A stretch of 64,000 nucleotides of DNA, taken from NCBI GenBank assembly GCA_047495785.1, contig JBLDXI010000042.1:1-64000 (forward strand), read 5' to 3'. The stretch is from Lepidodermella squamata. Taxonomy: Eukaryota > Gastrotricha. The position numbers were made by a program, and so were the translations under genes. How positions within the stretch are numbered: the stretch's first letter is position 1; the number at the start of each line of letters is the position of its first letter. This document shows positions 42,173 to 53,425 of this stretch, piece after piece. The notes beneath the pieces are model-generated. The model had not been told where the DNA came from. It saw only the letters and a list, made by a program, of their open reading frames with translations, and searched no databases.

Positions 42173-43984
42173 AGCTCTTATTTACTTTTTCGATCTTTGA
42201 GCTTCTATGGAATTTTTCTACACCGATTTTATTTGGACTCAATGATCCCCGCTTTGATTTTTTGGGTTTACTCTCCTTGACCTCTCGAGTTCTGAAATCG
42301 TTTCAAATCTGCGAGATTTCATTTTACTTTTGTTGAAAAGACAGAATAGTAAGCCGTTGCTCTTTCGTAACCTTGGAGGGTATATTGTTTAAAATGACTT
42401 ACTTCTGATTACAAATGTCGAAGTTGTCGAACAGCTGACCATTAGCCCAGGAAATCTGTAATAATGAAAAATCTTTGGCTAGTGAACGTTTATGAAATAA
42501 ATCAAGGCAACCGCGTTAGCTGGGCAGTTCTCTGATTGAGGGTAGCACACCACGACTGATTTTGTTGCACTATTGACGCATTTGATGTGTTTACCCTAAT
42601 ACGAGAAACGAACGGACGTAGAATGAATATGACGTAGCTAAATGCTCTACCTACTGAATCAACGAGCTGCACGCTTCGAAAGAATCAAAGAGAGAGTCTG
42701 GAGTTCCAACCCGATTGAGCTGATAAACAAATGGTTAAACAATACTCGTTTATATGAGATGGTATCATTCTTACATCGAATTTCCCAGCTCCTGTAGGAC
42801 AAGTTTCACGACAGGTGCCACCAGTTGTAGCATCATAGCACAGTCGAATAAACTATCTCGCCATAATTTGGGACATGGAGAAATGGAATTAGAGAGCGTA
42901 GTCTTACCCCTGCCTCGCACTCCGCTTTGGTAGTGTAAACCGTTAGACCTAGAGTCTGCAAAGTAAGAAAAATGTGTTGCTATACGTACCCCTGCCAAGC
43001 CAAAAGATCTTACATTACTCCCATCGCATTGTTGCGGGACTGGTTTGCAGCCAGGGAATGTCAGCCCTGTCGATTCGAAGCAGCGGCGATATGGATACAT
43101 GTCCGGAGGTGCTGGGAATCGCATTATTGCAAGAAAATTATCAGTCCAGGCAGAAATTGATCAAAACATACCCGATGTGCACTCTTTCAATGTATTGAAT
43201 GTGGCACCCGCGATAGTGCCGTTCGGGCAGGTTGAACCATTCGCAACGGGGATGCAACTCGTGAAGGTGAACGAGGTTCGGTCCACGCAGAGCTGGTGAG
43301 GTTTCTATCATTATTATAAGGAATTTCGGGACATTTCATGGCAATTATAATGTTCTGCAAACCAGTGTTAGGAGGCAATCGGCGTAATTGCTAGCAAAGT
43401 CTGGCTTCGAGCTGAATGTTGAACCCTAAATGGCTGATAATTGAAAACAATCCAATATCGTGAAACTCGAACCCACCACTGTCATGGGAGCTGGGCAAGA
43501 GTTGCGGCATACCAAGCCATTCGGCGTGGAGCAAAGCCCAGCTGGCTGATAAAATCGAAGTTCAACATGAAAAAAATACGATTGAAGGTAAAATTACGCC
43601 ATTAAGGCAGTGAACTTTATCGATGTAAGTGCCAGGGCTGTAGGACTGAAATTAAAGTATGATACAAAAATTGATTTTATCTTCAAAAGTATTACCTGTG
43701 TCATGCTGGTCAAATTGCAGGCTGTTGATCGGCAGCCAAGAAATGACCGGTCACTTTGAAGGAAGCATCGGTAATGCGGCAGAAAATCGCCATCGTTGCG
43801 TTTTACTGAAACGAGTGTAAAATACAAATTAAAACTAAACGATTTCGCTTCATCGCAGTTTCCAATTTTGTATGAGTGAAACTAGAAATTTTGGAAATTT
43901 TACAAACTAACGATTTTCCTGTGCCATGCATGAGAGCGTCGTGGACCAAGAGCCCACTACAACCTGCAAGAGAAATACATAATA

Positions 43985-45176
43985 CAGTGCTCCCTCGATA
44001 TAAGCAACCCCGATAAGAGCAATCCCTCGCTACTAGCAACTTTTTTTGGATCCCGTTGATTTTATTTGTTAAAAAATTATTTTTCGACAAATTAAAATTT
44101 TTTACATGATAATTTTTAATTTACATGAAGAATTTGTTTACGTTAGCAACAGAATTGTAACGCTGCTCCTGGCGTTTTTGATTTTTCAGTTGGACGACGT
44201 GATCTCTTGATCTCCTTCTTTACAGATCGATGTTTTTTATCTCAGCACTGGCTTCAATTTTGAGATCTTGCGTGCGTGCGTGCGTATTTTTTCATTCGCA
44301 AACACTACTACTAGCCATTGATAGAAAAATTTAAAGAATGATAGTGATTACGCTACGGGTCAGGAAAAACGATTTAAAACCGCTGATTATCTACTGTTTG
44401 ACCGAAGTGTTGAGAACAGATAAAGGTGGCATTCAAGCTTGTTGTATTCCATCAAAGAGGAATTGCCGTGAATCTGTTTTAATTCAATAGAATTCTGAAA
44501 AAATTAAGTTAGGATGCAGCTTCGACTCCAGATTCAAGCAAACTTCCAACAAGATTTCCAAGCAAGGCTCGCCCAGAGTCCTTCAGTTTTGGTCACGGAA
44601 TTATGAGAAAAGATGGGTTTCAACCTTGGATAGGTTTTAGGCATCACAGGCTCATAGCCGAATGCCGAATTTTACCTAACATTGTTGGCTTATCCGCTAA
44701 TGTATCCATGGTTTGTCTTTGAACCAAATGGAATCGCTACATTTAATTGCAATGAAGGCTTTCAAGCTTTGTAAACATTCAAATTTCCAAATTTGGATCA
44801 ATTAAATTAAAATATCGCATTCCTATTAAATGGCTCTCAAATATCGCTGGGTCATAAATGAATATTCGATGAAATTTTTTTCAGAAATGGTTAGAAAATG
44901 TTAAAAAATGTCAGCCAGCTTAAAATACAATTGGAATTCAAATGATCAAACTTTGCATATCAAATACTATCTACCACGTCGAAAATCATTACAAAAATAC
45001 CAGATTATCTTGGATATGGCTAACCAGTAAAATCAACGTCGCCCTAGCAACTGAGAAAAAACCTGGCGACGCACTTATGATTCATCGCTAGCTCTTTAAC
45101 AGCCCTCTATTAGATCAACCCTCGATAAGAGCGATCGCGTGGATCCCGCCCCCTTGCTTATATCGAGGGAGCACTG
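43985..45176. mobile_element. pogo/Tigger-like element, 1.2 kb, non-coding
   Basis: The ends are exact inverted repeats: CAGTGCTCCCTCGATATAAG on the left and its complement on the right (CTTATATCGAGGGAGCACTG). TA dinucleotides flank both sides (43983-43984 and 45177-45178). Terminal CAGTG with a CTCGATATAAGC motif and TA duplication fits the pogo/Tigger branch of Tc1-mariner. Subterminal sequence (CTCGATAAGAGC, GGATCCCG) is also partly inverted. No transposase frame remains. It lies in the module-3 intron of the lectin gene. Confidence 0.85.
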
Positions 45177-45599
45177 TATTATTAAATTTGTTTTAAAAAA
45201 ATACCAAAATTCTTCTAAAATTGCTAATTTTCGCCCAAAAAAGTGGATTGTTAAAAAGATAAAACATGAAGGAAACATCTGAAAGTTGAAGGGATTTATC
45301 AATAATCAATAATGAATTATGGCTTGTTTTGGGATTTTTATGGGATTTTTTCGCTATAAGACGCAGTACAAAGTACTTACACCGCTATTCGGGCAAGAGC
45401 CATTGATTGGGATACAGGTTCGATCGCCATTTTTGTCGCAAAGCCTCGCTTGAACATCCTGCTCGCAAAAGAATAGTAGTCCTAAAGATGAAAGTTTCAC
45501 AAACTTTTAGCTCACCAGAAATTTTTTGATTGCAGACCTGCAAAGGTTATACTGCGTTTCAAAGCTATTGCCCAGGTATTCGGCAGTCTGATCAAAATC

Positions 45600-46497
45600 T
45601 CAGTTTTTGTTTACGCTTTTTTAACGTGAATGATGACATAACAAAGGGTGACTTATTTACTTATCACCTGTCACATCTAAATTGATGCAAAAATGCGCTG
45701 CTGACCGCCTCCTGAAGAAAGAATACTCTGCTGGTGCCTTCAGATTGGAATTGAGCATTTCGTTCCTAAAAAGCCGCGGCACATCGGCCCCATATGCCAG
45801 TTTTTAGGCGCTGAAAATAGTTCATTGCATCGGGAGAAAAGGGCGACTGGCAATGCCGGAAACCAGCGACCAATTTTTGTAACTGATCCATCCGACGCTT
45901 CACATCTGTAGAATAAGGACACTATATTTTCGCATTGCAATTTATCAAAAATTATGAAAATATTCGGTTATTTCTTCGCGCAGCAAGGACATGGTAGGAA
46001 TGTTGACAAGTTCACAATAAGGACTTGAAATAGGGATTTTTTTAAAACAATTTTAAAATAATTTCTGATTTTTTGTGAATTACCGTAAAGAGGGGTATGC
46101 ATATATAAATGAGGTAAAAAATAAAGAGCAGAAAATTGACGCATTGGCGGGGATTCGAACCCTAGTCTCTCGAGTTACAGGTAGGATTCTTACCACTTTA
46201 CTACCAAGCTTAGATGAAAACTAATGCTCACGTCATCTCATTTCTCTGTTGGACTTGTACTTTTTTTAACTGAACTATTTTCAGCGCCTAAAAACTGGCA
46301 TATGGGGCCGATGTGCCGCGGCTTTTTAGGAACGAAATGCTCAATTCCAATCTGAAGGCACCAGCAGAGTATTCTTTCTTCAGGAGGCGGTCATCAGCGC
46401 ATTTTTGCATCAATTTAGATGTGACAGGTGATAAGTAAATAAGTCACCCTTTGTTATGTCATCATTCACGTTAATAAAGCGTAAACAAAAACTGAGA
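45600..46497. repeat. Foldback with arms of about 213 bases and mixed core
   Basis: The arm at about 45600-45812 is the near-perfect reverse complement of about 46283-46497 (shared core includes AAAAAGCCGCGGCACATCGG). The central 470 bases hold a diverged last-module scrap of the lectin family on the minus strand (CEASDGSVTKIG near 45840-45908) and a tRNA-Gly-like pseudogene. It sits exactly where the 5' end of the 41504-45588 gene is missing, so it marks the rearrangement that removed modules 1-2. Confidence 0.75.
46141..46209 (-). pseudogene. tRNA-Gly-like pseudogene or SINE head
   Basis: The minus-strand sequence keeps an A box (TGGTAGTAAAGTGG) and a B box (GGGTTCGAATCCC), and ends CGCCAATGC, which pairs imperfectly with GCTTGG at the 5' end. 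The order and spacing match eukaryotic tRNA-Gly(GCC). However, the anticodon arm no longer pairs, and GTA sits where GCC should be, so it is unlikely to make a working tRNA. It may be a tRNA-derived SINE promoter. Confidence 0.65.
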
Positions 46498-46893
46498 TTG
46501 TCAAATTTCAAAGTTGTACCTTGCTTGAAAACGTTGTACCTTTACCTGGTCAATGCTCAAAGCTCAATGCTGGTTTTTGGCTTGTAATTTAGCGCCAGGT
46601 GAAGGGGTTTCTTTTGGTGTCATCAGATTTACCGGATTTAAAAACCCTGCTTTTTTATAATTTCTTTTAAAAAAGAGCGTTGGGAGTTGTCGAAATTGTA
46701 CCGCTTCCCGTTATGTACGTAAAACAAGATATAAGCCAGATCTAATTTATTTGCAGAAAATAATACTTCAACTTTGGTAAGTGTGGCAATGAAACAGCAA
46801 TTTCAATCTCATAACGCATCATGGAAGTTAGATAAATAGAACAGCAGATGCATATGCACGATCAGTCGTCGCTCGAGTAGCAGAGCGTTTTTT

Positions 46894-49800
46894 CTATCCG
46901 GGCAGATACGTTTCGCAAGTAGCATAGTATTGAAGATAGCAATAGTCAGTTGCAAACACAAATTTACCGTAGAAATTGTCGTAGAGGAACACGATACAAT
47001 CACTTAAGCCGCGCCAAGACCAATCATTTGCGTTGTATGTGTAAACAGAACCGTCGTCCCATGTCAGAGTGCCATTCAACTGAACCATGCCAATCCAAGA
47101 TTTATAAGTCGTTACCGCCTTGGTAACGTTGCTGGCTTTCGATAACTCACCGCTAGTTTTCGGCATTGCAATGCGGCTATTTTCGGTTGCGCAATAGGCC
47201 ACAGCTTGAGTTTTATTCAATGAGCCCCAACTGTTAAGCTGTGTGACGAAAAATGTTTTAACAACGACTTGGCAACTCGGTTCGCTTGGGAATAAAGTGG
47301 CAGGTGGGAAACGGCTTTCAGTAACCAAACAACCCCCGGTGCTAGTCGATCGGCAGGTAGGCGAACCATTTGCGGCTTCACAGCGGTGGTAGCTGAGAAG
47401 CAAAACATTTTACAAAAATCAAGAGAGAATGAGCTTCACGAATTTAATAATTACTAACCCCCTCATGCAATGCACTGCCTCGCTAATAAACCTCGGAAAT
47501 TGACCTAAACAGCCCCACCTTCATTGCCCTTCCTTAAATAGTAGTAACCTGGGCAAATAGGCTGCCTAGATTAGAGGAACCGGAACCTAATTCCGGAATT
47601 TTCTAGTTGCCTGAAATCGGTTTTAGGATAGGGGAAAATGCTTTCTGCCATTTAAGGTAATACTATAAGGTAAGAAGTAAATTAAATTAAGAAAACATTT
47701 CATTTTCAAAATTGACTTAACTAAAACTTTTACTTTAAAACTGACATAAAAAATCCCAAATCCGACTTAACCGTCCGCGCCAACGATTTGGCAGTTTTTC
47801 GGACAACTTTGGGCTAAATCAGCGGGTATTTTCGGATTTGTTGGTGGGAAAAGCCATTTTGTTGGCGAAAGTACCTAAATTGATGGCGACATTGGTTTCG
47901 TTGGTAAAAGCCCAAATCGACTTTTGACATATTTCGACTTTGGTTCAGCTACAGCAAACTCGGTTCCTCTAAAACAGAGAGCGAAGGATAAGGAGAAACG
48001 ACCTTTGGTCTTTGACTGGGTTCACCTTGCGAACCTCTTGAACTGGTAGGGATGATCCCTACCATCTCTTCGCTCTCTAAAAGATTTTCGCTGCCCTAGC
48101 ACGCATGCTAACCACATTAACTATCACCAGGAGGTCTGCTGGAAATGTGGCAATCGCGCAGCCACCCGATCTTATGAGATGAGATGGCGTTTAGTGCTTC
48201 CCTTTTCTAATTCAGCGCTCGGTAGCCCTATCTTTTGAATAAAAGCCAACATGTTGGTAGTTTGAGGCTATAGGCTATAGCTTTGCATAAACCAGTATTT
48301 CAGCTCGCGACCAAACGACAGAATTTTTAAGGCATAATTTCCCGATTTTACGAAAATGTGTAATTTGACATATATTACAAATCGCATTATTCGTCACTTA
48401 TTGGAATGGCGGCAAGTTAAAATCGCTTACTTGACATTACACGAGTCAAAGTTGTCGTACAGTTGATTATTGTTCCATGGGATCTGTAAAAAAGACAAAT
48501 CGTTGGGTACAATATGGTCAGCAACATTGAAAAGTAAGCAAGCCTACCGTGTTAGCTGGGCAGTTCACTGATTGCGGATAACACACGACAGCGGATTTCG
48601 TCGCATTGCTGACGCATTTCATGTGTTTGCCCTAATAGGATACAATTCTGCCGTTGAGCGAAAATTTCGAAGGTGAAATTGCGAACCTGAATCAACGCTC
48701 GGCACGTATCGAACGAATCCACGAGTGAATCAGGCGATCCAACTCGACCGAGCTGATTGAAAATTATTAAAACATAGCTCAAATTTGAGATAGTATCTTA
48801 CATCATATTTTCCAGTGCCATTTAGACAGGTTTCGCGACAGGTGCCGCCCGTTGTTGCGTCATAGCATAATCGAATAAGCTATATTAAGTTCATAAAGGA
48901 ATCCGAGCGGTAAAAGTAAGCGTAGACTCACCCCTGCCTCACATTCCGCTTTGGTGGGGTAAATCGTAGGACTTAAAGTCTGTAATGTATTATAGATTGG
49001 TCAAACTAAGCCAACTGCCCCAAATAAACTCACGTTACTGCCGTCGCATGGCTGCGGGGCTTGCTTGCAACCTGGGAATGTCAGCCCTGTTGATTCGAAG
49101 CAGCGACGATGAGGATACATTGTCGGGGGTGCTGAGAGTTACATTTCACATTTCATTGGAATGACAAATCCACTGGTCAAACTTTACCTGAAGTGCACTC
49201 AATCAGAGAGTTGAAGGTAGTACCTGCGATGCTACCAGTCGGGCAAGATGTACCATCCGAAACGAGAATGCATTTCATAAAGGTGTAGGTGGTTTTATCA
49301 ACGCAGAGTTGGTGAGGTTTCTATCGAAATTTAAAGGCGTTAACTCATATTTTAGTAAGCAGTTTATTTCAAACCAGCGTTACGAGGCAATCGGCGTAGT
49401 TGCTAGCAAAGTCGGTTTTCGAACTGAAAGTCGAAACCTATCGCAACAGAAATCAATAGCCGGATTAGCAAAGTTCAGAACCTACCACTGTCATTGGGCT
49501 AGGGCAGTTATTCCGGCAAACGAAACCATTCGACGAGGAGCAAACAGCTGCCGGCTGTGACCATTGAAAACGTATTCTACATAGAGACGAATCAGCGCAG
49601 TTTTAAACTTACGCCAACAATGCAGTGAGCTTTGTCGATGTATGTTCCAACGCTGTATGACTGAAATTGAATCATAAAAAATTAATGCCATATATTTTGT
49701 CTTAAAACAATTACTGTATTTTTTCCTATAACAGTCCGGGCTGCTAAAATTTCAACCTCGAAATTTTGAGAAATGTAAAAAATAGTTGGTGAATCGTTCA

Positions 49801-50826
49801 TTTGTGATGTTATCGAACCGACTTGACCCCTCAACAGGGATGGGCTAATGGATCAAATACGGTACCTGTGTCATATTGGTCGCAATGCAAGGCGTTGATC
49901 GACAGCCGAGAAACGACCGGTCGCTTTGAAGGAAACAGCGATTGTGCGGCAGAAAATCGACGTCATTGCGTTTAACTAAATCAAATGTAATTTTTGAATT
50001 TATCTAAAGCCTCAATTTCTTTCAATGTCCAACTTACGATTTTCTTGAGCCATACAAGAGAGTGTTGTCGACCAATAGCCTACCACATTCTACGAAGAGA
50101 ATACATACAAAATGATGTTGATAATTTGATAAGACCGAATTTCCTAAAAATAGATTAAGTGGAAAGTATTAATTGCGGTACTTACTCCGCCAGTTGGGCA
50201 GGAGCCATTGACTGGGATGCAGGTTCGCTGACCATTTTTGTCGCAAAGCGTTGCTTGAACATTCTACATGACAAACTTACCAGTTTTACTCCAAAACTTT
50301 CAAGCAAATGCTCACCATGAAATTTTTGATTGCTGACCTACACAGCTTGTACTGCGTTTCAAAGTTAGTGCCCAGGTATTCAGCATTCTGAGCATATGAA
50401 GAATAAATTGCTGAAATTACTGAAGTTTTCAAACCTAACCATAACTTCCTCGGCCAAGCTTGGAACAGCCCAAGTTGCGGGGAATACAACGCATGTTGAT
50501 TGTTTTGTAGTTGAAGCAGCTTCGAGCTGACTGAAATACACCCAAATCAATATCGATTTAGGATGGAAAATCGCATAATCTTACCCCATCTAAGCAACTT
50601 GCGGATGACGGCAAAGGGAGTCCGAGCTGAAAAAAATCTGTTAACGAAAATCGATAATGTCATAGAGAATTTCCCTTGCCTGAACTTCGTCGAGGAGAGA
50701 ACAGGCCGTTTTACAACCAGTGAAGCTATCATTGAGCCGAGAGAAGCAGCGCTTGTAGTCGGCTGAGTAAGCCAAACCAGCTATTCCCAGTAAGAAAATA
50801 ATGCGGGTAAATGTTAATGTAGCCAT
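46894..50826 (-). CDS. Secreted lectin with ten 4-Cys modules and CTLD, possible frameshift
   Basis: Exon 1 (50680-50826) encodes signal peptide TRIIFLLGIAGLAYSA and module KRCFSRLNDSFTGC. Its donor is GC (CAG then GCAAGG). Modules follow in A-B-C order (NRCFLQSDRSFLGC, VCSSSNGFVC, LCVDKTTYTFMKC, RRCFESTGLTFPGC, LCYDATTGGTC) to the last exon 46894-47392. That exon has CTLD marks WIGMVQ, WDDGSVYTY, SDCIVF and ATCETYLPG. In module 2 the exon near 50439-50526 has four extra bases (around CCAAGCTTGG) compared with the paralogues, giving SKLGRGSYG in place of SKTDEVM. Standard splicing would then shift the frame. Either the gene is newly broken or a different donor is used. The CTLD exon is very close in sequence to that of 41504-42008. 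Confidence 0.75.
47590..47935. mobile_element. Second copy of the Mutator-like foldback, rearranged
   Basis: This block shares long stretches with the 25954-26508 element, including AAATCAGCGGGTATTTTCGG, TTGGCGAAAGTACC, GGTAATACTATAAGGTAAGA and ATCCCAAATCCGACTTAACC. One inverted arm is largely missing. It lies in the intron before the CTLD exon of the 46894-50826 gene, the same intron position used by the other copy. Confidence 0.65.
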
Positions 50827-50879
50827 TTATTCAAAAATCGCTTGAAATGAAAAAATTCACAAATGATGGTGGGCGTTAC

Positions 50880-51730
50880 ACTTCTCCTTTAAACAATTTG
50901 AGCCCGAGTTTTTATTGCGATCAAAAGATATTGCTGCCAAATATGAACTGTCGGTGTTTTATCGTAAAATTACAATGCTTGAGATCGTGCGATTTTGAAA
51001 ATATGGCGCAAAAATCTAAAACATGTGCTTTTGATTACGCAACGGTCTATTATTGGCTGGGACGAGGTCGCGCCCCTGTTCCTGACCGCACATGCACTCA
51101 GGAGAGATAGTGGCCAACACATTGATTTCTCCTAGTTTCTACGCCACAGCAAAAAATGAACTGTCCACTTTTTATCGCTGAATCGCAAGATCGTGTGACC
51201 TTGAGTGCAAACAGCTCTAATAAAATGTAAAACTGGTCATTTTTTTAGCCATGGTAAAACTGGGACGAGGTCACGAACCAGTTTCTGACCACATGCACTC
51301 AGCCCAGCTGGTAGCCAACACATTGATTTGCGTAATTTTTCATGTGCGAATTATTTTGCGCAAGTATGGAGGCTTTGTGGCGATGAATCATCGTTGTTCG
51401 TTCGCAGAAAACGCTAAACAAAATTCAAAATAAATTGTTTTCAACTTATTTGGATCTGGAACCCTCATATTTTAATCGCTACGAATTTTCGAAATAAATT
51501 CACCTTCATAAACAATTTGAAATTTTTAGCGTTGTCTGAGAACGAACGACGATGATTCATCGCCACAAAGCCTCTCGGATTTCAAAACTTGCGCAAAATC
51601 GCTCTTACAACTCTGTTTTTCAGTAATAATTTATTAACACTATTTCAAAATAAATTGTTTTTAAAGGCGAATTTATTTCGAAAATTTGTAGCGATCAAAA
51701 TATGAGGGTCCCAGATCTAAATCAGGTGTC
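50880..51730. repeat. Direct and inverted repeat complex
   Basis: Two diverged direct copies (about 50940-51130 and 51155-51330) share GGGACGAGGTC, CTGACC, CATGCACTCAG and CCAACACATTGATTT. Next to them, about 51355-51470 and 51480-51720 form interleaved inverted repeats (for example GAGGCTTTGTGGCGATGAATC and GAACCCTCATATTTTAATCG with their complements). No gene is seen between 50827 and 52127. Confidence 0.6.
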
Positions 51731-52127
51731 AAAACGGTTTTTACTGCAGGAAGATGAGATAATCCCCTGCCATGTGGCGCCCTTAGTGTTACATTTTTCT
51801 GATAGCGAGTGAGCACTTTATCGTCCCTTTGGACGCTGCTGAAAGCGTCAAGTGCTAAGTGGAATGTTTCAGTTCTTTGGCTTTAGGGTTAACAGCGAGC
51901 AGCGAGACGCGCTTCAAACTTTCACTCCTCTGAGATTTCGCTTGATTTTATTTTAAGGCTTCTAGATTGCAATCAGGACTGAGTTCACGCCTAAAAATGC
52001 CCTTTAAAACAATGATTCGTGTCTCCTTCAAGGTTTTTTCAGTTAATGGTTACAGCCAAAAATTGAGTAATTGTCTTTTGTTATTAGCTCACTTGGAAGA
52101 TCCAATAACTATTTGGGGAACATATTT

Positions 52128-53425
52128 TTACTCATCGACGAAAATATCTGGCAGTGGATAACCGAGTAGTTTATAATCAACCTCATAATATTTCATCATA
52201 ACACGGCGTAGCAAATCAGCCGGAACGTCTTTTAAATACTGCTTATTCTCATCAGAAAAGCGTTTTTTCGGTTCAGGTAACAACGGCACATGTTGGCTGC
52301 CAGTGAGGCGTTTCGCAACGTAGCGCATGTCACAGTTGAAGTCGTCCATCGAGCCGATGAAATCGTAGTCGAACGCGCAGAAGTGGCACGTCCGGTGCTG
52401 CGGCAACCAGTGCGGATCGGTGACTAGAATCGCGTCTTCGATCATTGCCGGTATTTCGGTCTCGTCCAGATAGCGTAGGAAATCGGTCAGTGATATTGGA
52501 CCAGCTTTGAAAACTTGATCCATCGTTGCGTTGGGGTGAAAATGACGGAATATCTTCGAACGCGATACCTATTAAGAAAATAAATTTATTTATTAATTAT
52601 TCCATAAATAAAAGAATTTTCATTTTCCAAAAAAAGAAATTTTTTGAAATATGGAAAGCCATTTCTTCAGATTTGCAAGGAAAAGGAAAGCAAACATTTT
52701 CAAGCAGAAAAATAAAAACATTTCTCACCAGTGTATTGTTAACCGTTGAGAAAATTCGATTGCGCCAAGCCGATAGAAATCGCTCGAGTGGCTCGCGAAT
52801 GAAAACGAATTTGAAGTAGCTATCGAGAACTTGTTTTCGCTCCTCGCGCGTGTAGTTATCCAAAGGCCGCAGAAATTCAAATGGGAAACTTGGGTGAAAC
52901 ACCTTGACCATAGATTTCTCCTCGTAAATATAGCCCGGATTGTCACTCGAGGCATTCGACATCAAGCTGACAAGGTAATTTCGAATATTCGCATTGCCAA
53001 CCTTTCGAGTTCTATTGAAATCGAAAATTGAATGAAAAATTTCGACAAATTTCAGAAACTAACGCGCAATAAATGCCATTCAACTTTTCGCTAGCCAAAA
53101 TATTTCTCCAGATGAATTTGCGATCACACTCGAGAATGTAGGGACTGAAGGTTTCGCCTCGGTTGTAAACAGGTTCGCAAATTTTCTTCAGAACAGCAAG
53201 CCGTTCATTGGACCGTCGTAAAATAGCGTCATCGGACTAGAAACAGTGTTTGCGTTCAAACTGGAAAAAGATCAACAAAATTCATACCGGGCAATCATTT
53301 GCTTTTAGAGGTTGATGAAAGCTCAATTCGTTATTCTGTACTTTTAAAAGTATACACAGGGTGACTAAAATTGATAGGCCAATTATCGCTGAATATTTCT
53401 TCAGCCTTCTCACAACAAGAAGCAT
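52128..53425 (-). CDS. Carbohydrate sulfotransferase (Sulfotransfer_2-like), type II membrane
   Basis: Four exons keep frame: 53288-53425, 53064-53236, 52729-52966 and 52128-52568, giving 329 residues. An N-terminal anchor (SAIIGLSILVTLCILLKV) follows a short basic tail, as in Golgi enzymes. The 3'-phosphate-binding motif of PAPS-dependent carbohydrate sulfotransferases is clear (FKFVFIREPLERFLSAWRNR). Further on, DPHWLPQHRTCHFCAFDYDF matches the conserved CHST8-14-type segment. The usual 5'-phosphosulfate loop (family form PKxGSTxW) is not recognisable. The segment reads LECDRKFIWRNILASEKL, as if the loop were shortened. Expected role is to transfer sulfate to a glycan in the Golgi, but activity is doubtful if the loop is truly absent. 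A mis-modelled exon could also explain it. Confidence 0.82.

Larger units (their letters stand above)
41504..45588 (-). pseudogene. 4-Cys module lectin gene, 5' end missing
   Basis: Exons from the second half of module 2 (EYLGNSFETQYNLC, about 45515-45588) through module 9 and the CTLD exon (41504-42008) are present in order and keep the reading frame where I followed it. Examples are RLCDKNGDRTC, YRCFLQSDRSFLGC, LCSTPNGLVC, LCVDRTSFTFTSC, RRCFESTGLTFPGC and LCYDATTGGTC. The CTLD has WVGLIQ, WEDGSAYTF and ATCETYIPG. The signal peptide, module 1 and the first half of module 2 are absent. The sequence breaks into a foldback at about 45600. A 1.2 kb pogo-like element lies in the module-3 intron. 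Without a start exon it is probably not expressed as a secreted protein, unless another promoter and leader are used. Confidence 0.75.

Noticed and set aside
46141-46209. Functional tRNA gene
   Set aside because: A and B boxes exist, but the anticodon stem does not pair and the acceptor stem is imperfect.
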